This document shows, piece after piece, positions 33,920-38,195 of a DNA stretch of 38,195 nt. Every line of letters starts with the position of its first letter. The first letter of the stretch is position 1. The position numbers were made by a program, and so were the translations under genes. Source of the stretch: CAYYNQ01 sp964473105 (GTDB lineage Bacteria; Sumerlaeota; Sumerlaeia; MVZB01); contig CAYYNQ010000043.1 in assembly GCA_964473105.1 (NCBI GenBank), positions 1 to 38,195 on the forward strand, in the 5' to 3' direction. The notes beneath the pieces were generated by a model. It had not been told where the DNA came from, searched no databases, and saw only the letters and a list, made by a program, of their open reading frames with translations.

Positions 33920-34311
33920 TTTATTTAGTTTCACCTCCCTTCCCCCGTGATCTGTCAGCCTCTCCAAGACTCCTTTAGCAGGTACTTGGCGGGACTGCAC
34001 GATCGGGGAAACAGGAGCGTATCGACAAGCGATAGATCTTCCTGATAATCCGGCCGGAGCAATCTACAAAACTTTGCCGGATTGCCCCGGTGAAATGCAG
34101 CCTGGTTCCACCTCGGCGGGCGATGCGGGTTACCCAATCCGGCATCATTAAACTGCTTTGTGGGGTTTGCAGAGCCTGCTGTCTCCGGCTGGATCGGCCT
34201 AAACTAAGTGCCTGGATACCCCACCCGAATCCCGGTTTCAATCCGATTCGGGGCTCCACGCTTTTCATTGTTAAATTTTGGCACCCTCCAGAATAAAATA
34301 ATTTCAACTGA
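33920..34311 (-). promoter_or_regulatory. Probable L10 (rplJL) leader RNA region
   Basis: This 392-base gap between rplA and rplJ has no credible gene. On the minus strand it contains CCGGAGACAGCAGG (34175-34188), the kind of word found in L10-binding leaders of ribosomal operons. An inner stem pairs 34169-34172 with 34153-34156, and CCGG pairs again at 34139-34142. A later ACCTGCTAAAGGAG (33971-33984) could pair with the AGCAGG word as an alternative fold near the rplJ ribosome site. L10-L7/L12 would bind here to repress rplJL translation. The family's fold is known; this match is by eye. Confidence 0.5.
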
Positions 34312-34992
34312 TCAGGTCTGCAGGCTGATACCCGGTCCCATCGATGAACTGACCGAAGCGGATTTCATGTAAGCACCTTTCGCAGACGCGGGTTTCGCCC
34401 GATTCAACGCATCAATCAAAGCCTGAATGTTCTCCTCGAGGGCCTTGTCCTTGAAACTCTTCCGCCCCACACTACAGTGAACTATCGCATAACGGTCCAG
34501 GCGGTATTCCACCTTGCCGGCCTTCAACTCGCTAACTACCTGACTGACATTGGGCGTAACCGTCCCGGTCTTGGGATTGGGCATCAAACCTCGCGGGCCC
34601 AGAACCCGTCCAATCTTCGATACCTCGCGCATCATGTCGGGAGTCGCGACCGCTGCATCAAATTCCATCCACCCCCCCTGAATCTTCTTGACCAAATCCT
34701 CAGCCCCAACGGCATCGGCACCAGCTTTTTCAGCATCTGTTGCGGCATCACCCTTGGCAAACACAATAACCCGAACGGCCTTTCCCGTCCCGTGTGGAAG
34801 GTTGACGGTTCCCCTGACCTGTTGGTCCGCATTCCTTGGGTCGACACCAAGCCTGATATCCAAGTCGACGCTCTCATCAAACCCGGCAAAACTTGTTTCC
34901 TTGAGAAGCTTTACAGCTTCACTCACCGTATACTTCCTGGTACGGTTAACCTTTTCGGCGATTTGACGACGTTTTTTTCCGCACCGTGGCAT
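34312..34992 (-). CDS. rplA: 50S ribosomal protein L1
   Basis: This 226-residue protein of the ribosomal L1 stalk has KKRRQIAEKVNRTRKYTVSE at the start, then ESVDLDIRLGVDPRNADQQV, RGTVNLPHGTGKAVRVIVFA, and the signature MREVSKIGRVLGPRGLMPNP followed by KTGTVT. It ends MGPGISLQT in the usual way. ATG 34992 is preceded by GGGAGG at seven bases. Between rplK and this gene (34993-35132) a hairpin (GGCC with ACCT/AGGT inside) lies just before the ribosome site and may affect its translation. Confidence 0.98.
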   Translation of the reverse strand: MPRCGKKRRQIAEKVNRTRKYTVSEAVKLLKETSFAGFDESVDLDIRLGVDPRNADQQVRGTVNLPHGTGKAVRVIVFAKGDAATDAEKAGADAVGAEDLVKKIQGGWMEFDAAVATPDMMREVSKIGRVLGPRGLMPNPKTGTVTPNVSQVVSELKAGKVEYRLDRYAIVHCSVGRKSFKDKALEENIQALIDALNRAKPASAKGAYMKSASVSSSMGPGISLQT

Positions 34993-35132
34993 GTCTTGAA
35001 CCTCCCGTGGTGCAGGCGGCCGACCTCTTCGAAAAGGTCCCGGCCTCCCACCGGATTATGCTGTATGGACCTACGGTCAAGTTGTCCGGTCTCCGGCTGC
35101 GGTCCGTTGGCCGGGTCCCTGATCATCACAAA

Positions 35133-35558
35133 CTATTTCGCAACAGTGATCCCCATGGAACGGGCTGTTCCCGCAATCATGGATATTGCAGAATCAATAT
35201 TGGCGGCATTCAAGTCCTGCATCTTCATCTCTGCAATTTCCCTGAGTTGGTCACGCGTCACCTCTGCAACCTTGATCTTGTTCGATTCACCAGAACCCTT
35301 CGCCAAACCAGCCGCCTTTTTCAACAAAACCGCCGCCGGGGGCGACTTCGTAATGAATGAAAAACTCCGGTCAGCATACACTGTGATCTCCACGGGTATG
35401 ATCAATCCGTTATCCTTCTGCGTCTTCGCGTTGAATGCCTTGCAAAATTCCATGATATTAACACCATGCTGCCCCAGTGCGGGGCCGATGGGCGGCGCCG
35501 GGTTTGCTTGGCCCGCAGGCACCTGAATCTTGATTTTTCCAATCTCTTTCTTGGCCAT
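35133..35558 (-). CDS. rplK: 50S ribosomal protein L11
   Basis: This 141-residue protein has the L11 hallmarks IKIQVPAGQANPAPPIGPAL, GQHGVNIMEFCKAFNAKTQ and FSFITKSPPAAVLLKKAAGL, and the C-terminal rRNA-binding domain DLNAANIDSAISMIAGTARS. It binds the GTPase-associated centre of 23S rRNA. ATG 35558 is preceded by GGTGGTG. It begins 29 bases after nusG and is followed by rplA after a gap of about 140 bases. Confidence 0.98.
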   Translation of the reverse strand: MAKKEIGKIKIQVPAGQANPAPPIGPALGQHGVNIMEFCKAFNAKTQKDNGLIIPVEITVYADRSFSFITKSPPAAVLLKKAAGLAKGSGESNKIKVAEVTRDQLREIAEMKMQDLNAANIDSAISMIAGTARSMGITVAK

Positions 35559-35587
35559 TTTTCACCACCATGCCATGCTTGGCAATC

Positions 35588-36196
35588 TCAGGATGCCGGT
35601 TCGACCTGAAGCACATCCAATTCCAAGGGCGTCGGACGCCCGAATATGGAGACCATCACAGACAGCTTGTTTTTTTCCTCATCGACATGGTCGACTGTGC
35701 CGATAAAATTTGCGAAGGGACCCTCGCACACCTTCACTTGGTCACCCTTGTCATATTCAATTTCAGGTTTCGGTTTATCAGCCTTCGATTCCAAGATCTC
35801 CAAGATGTGCTGCATCTCCTCGGCAGACAACGGCTCCGGCTTGCTCCCAGTACCGAGAAAGCCTGCAACACCCTTGATCTCGCGAATCGTGTTGAAAATA
35901 TCACTGGCCGGATCGATGCTGACCAGAATATATCCCGGCATCAGGTTGCGCAGGATCGTGTTTTTCTTGCCCCGCTTGATCTCAATCACCGGCTCCATGG
36001 GAATCAGCACCTTGCTGACCCGATCTTGCAGGCTTTCGAGCTCGATGATTCGCTCAAGGGTCTGCTTGACCCGATTTTCGAAACCTGAATAAGTGTGGAC
36101 GGCATACCATGCATGCGTAGATGGCGTCAGCGACTCATCCATCTCTTCCAGTTCCAGGGCCTGGCTCCCATTTTCTTCTGTTTCTATCTTTTCCAT
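35588..36196 (-). CDS. nusG: Transcription termination/antitermination factor NusG
   Basis: This 202-residue factor has an acidic N-terminal extension of about 25 residues, then the NGN domain (HAWYAVHTYSGFENRVKQTL, and MPGYILVSI) and a C-terminal KOW domain (YDKGDQVKVCEGPFANFIGT, and VSIFGRPTPLELD). It binds the RNA polymerase clamp and links transcription to translation or Rho. No strong Shine-Dalgarno is visible before ATG 36196, which lies 16 bases after the secE stop, so coupling is likely. Confidence 0.98.
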   Translation of the reverse strand: MEKIETEENGSQALELEEMDESLTPSTHAWYAVHTYSGFENRVKQTLERIIELESLQDRVSKVLIPMEPVIEIKRGKKNTILRNLMPGYILVSIDPASDIFNTIREIKGVAGFLGTGSKPEPLSAEEMQHILEILESKADKPKPEIEYDKGDQVKVCEGPFANFIGTVDHVDEEKNKLSVMVSIFGRPTPLELDVLQVEPAS

Positions 36197-36212
36197 TACG
36201 CTGCCGGAACTG

Positions 36213-36455
36213 CTAAAATATCAAACCTACCAGCCGGGTGTAGACCATGTCGATCAGACCCGTGATGATGGTTAAAATCACTGTCGTCACGCTGACCAGA
36301 ATTGTGCAGTTCACAATTTCGTCGCGGGTAGGCCATGTGACCTTACTCATCTCAAGCGAAACCTCACTTGAAAACTGACGTAACTTCCCGAGGTTTTTCA
36401 GCACGAGATACGCAATGATCCCCGTAAAGACAACAAAAACAATCAACTTGACCAT
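36213..36455 (-). CDS. secE: Preprotein translocase subunit SecE
   Basis: This 80-residue single-subunit form has a first hydrophobic segment (MVKLIVFVVFTGIIAYLVL), the conserved amphipathic helix FSSEVSLEMSKVTWPTRDEI, and a second membrane helix (ILVSVTTVILTIITGLIDMV). SecE clamps SecY in the Sec translocon. The extra N-terminal helix places it between the short and the Escherichia coli three-helix types. It sits between tRNA-Trp and nusG, its usual place. The rpmG gene that often precedes it is absent. Confidence 0.95.
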   Translation of the reverse strand: MVKLIVFVVFTGIIAYLVLKNLGKLRQFSSEVSLEMSKVTWPTRDEIVNCTILVSVTTVILTIITGLIDMVYTRLVGLIF

Positions 36456-36519
36456 GTCTGATTCCCGAAAAAAGGCTGATTTTCTGACCGAAACCTCAAT
36501 GACGCCAGAATCCCGGTGG

Positions 36520-36592
36520 CAGGCCAGGAGGGGCTCGAACCCCCAGCCCCCGGTTTTGGAGACCGGTGCTCTACCAATTGAGCTACTGGCCT
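36520..36592 (-). tRNA. tRNA-Trp (anticodon CCA)
   Basis: On the minus strand, AGGCCAG (5') pairs with CTGGCCT (3') as the acceptor stem. AGCTC...GAGC forms the D arm. CCGGT-CTCCAAA-ACCGG forms the anticodon arm with anticodon CCA. CTGGGGGTTCGAGCCCC forms the T arm. The discriminator is G, and CCA is encoded (36517-36519). It lies directly upstream of secE. Confidence 0.97.
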
Positions 36593-36607
36593 AGTCATCA
36601 ATCCAAT

Positions 36608-36637
36608 ATTATCTCAATTCAGATACCGGAAAGTCAA
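36608..36637 (-). promoter_or_regulatory. Candidate promoter for tRNA-Trp and the secE-rpoC run
   Basis: On the minus strand, TTGACT (36632-36637) and GATAAT (36608-36613) are separated by 18 bases, and the tRNA starts about 15 bases later. A strong terminator ends the rRNA unit just upstream, so a promoter is needed here. Confidence 0.6.
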
Positions 36638-36663
36638 ATGCAAAAACTCCTACGAATCACGCC

Positions 36664-36712
36664 AAAAAGCCGCCCGCCAAAGCCCCGATGAGACTCAAGC
36701 GGACGGCTTTTA
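36664..36712 (-). terminator. Rho-independent terminator of the rRNA operon
   Basis: On the minus strand, AAAAGCCGTCCGC pairs with GCGGGCGGCTTTTT (one G-U pair) across a loop of about 21 bases, ending in a five-T run. It begins nine bases past 5S rRNA. The A/T ends make it partly bidirectional. Confidence 0.85.
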
Positions 36713-36720
36713 TCAACAAA

Positions 36721-36835
36721 TCCGGCGACGACCTACTCTCCCGGGCCCATAGAGCCAAGTACCATCGGCGCAGAGGGGCTTAACTGCCGTGTTCGAAATG
36801 GGAACGGGTGGAACCCCCTCGCTTTGGCCACCGGA
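36721..36835 (-). rRNA. 5S ribosomal RNA
   Basis: On the minus strand, TCCGGTGGCC at the 5' end pairs with GTCGCCGGA at the 3' end. Between them are CACCCGTTCCCATTTCGAAC, GGCAGTTAAGCCCCTC and GATGGTACTTGG, all standard 5S landmarks. Length is about 115 bases. It is separated from 23S by about 140 bases. Confidence 0.96.
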
Positions 36836-36977
36836 AACCTGTCAATGATTCAGCATCAGTGATGTTAACCTTGATTTGCGTATGTGCTTTGATACAGACC
36901 TTGCCTGTCTTTACATGTATTCTCCGACCGAAAACCAGATAACTTCCGTCGCGGATATACTTTAAGAATACGAGTCA

Positions 36978-38195
<1,218 letters not shown>

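Noticed and set aside
33975..34307. Minus-strand frame of 110 residues between rplA and rplJ
   Set aside because: The text is rich in Arg, Cys and Ser without secondary-structure pattern, and the interval fits an RNA leader better.
34477..35526. Plus-strand frame of 349 residues across rplA and rplK
   Set aside because: It runs antisense through two certain ribosomal protein genes and their spacer. Long antisense frames are common in GC-rich ribosomal genes.

Overview
The window looks like a chromosomal segment of a Gram-negative bacterium, most plausibly of the PVC group (Verrucomicrobiota, Kiritimatiellota, Lentisphaerota or a relative). This placement is inferred. RpoC carries the large trigger-loop insertion (SI3) seen in Gram-negative lineages. 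The beta-prime zinc-finger region reads like PVC proteins, and the pseudopilins carry Asp-rich DNDxDGxxDE motifs in the style of PVC genomes. The text is moderately GC-rich, and several genes use TTG or GTG starts.

Layout, left half. A minus-strand type II secretion GspC-like gene runs off the left edge (1-617), followed by a small plus-strand membrane protein (951-1346). Next come a coupled minus-strand pair, a GT-B glycosyltransferase and PlsC (1508-3708), then an M16 peptidase and two tandem paralogous GT-C membrane glycosyltransferases on the plus strand (3924-8344), and a further polytopic GT-C-like protein on the minus strand (8631-10190). From about 10.2 to 12.2 kb lies a decay zone: an orphan Fis-type helix-turn-helix piece, a stretch without intact genes, an intact HIT-family gene, and a beheaded SpoIIE/RsbU-type phosphatase with an internal stop. 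A UDP-sugar 6-dehydrogenase (12384-13688) and a secreted protein of unknown function (14021-15004) follow.

Middle. ilvC lies on the minus strand (15133-16125). Divergent from it is a four-gene cassette of minor pseudopilins, H-I-J-K (16537-21458). Its K gene is unusually long (955 residues) and appears to carry a lamin-tail-like domain and paired Asp-rich, probably calcium-binding, motifs. I consider this the most unusual system in the window. A GT4 glycosyltransferase (minus) and apt (plus) follow.

Right third. This is the transcription and translation core, entirely on the minus strand. Read 5' to 3' it is 23S rRNA (partial), 5S rRNA, a strong terminator, a promoter, tRNA-Trp(CCA), secE, nusG, rplK, rplA, a long leader resembling an L10 leader, rplJ, rplL, a perfect 13-bp hairpin, rpoB and rpoC. 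RpoC has an in-frame segment of about 26 residues just before its conserved FGEVKKPETINYR block, and RpoB ends in a long acidic tail.

How it fits together. The envelope genes (PlsC, GT-B and GT-C glycosyltransferases, UDP-sugar dehydrogenase) suggest investment in surface glycans. The GspC-like gene and the H-I-J-K cassette suggest a type II secretion system encoded at two separated loci. The rRNA-secE-rpoBC run is housekeeping. No CRISPR array, insertion sequence or prophage was seen.
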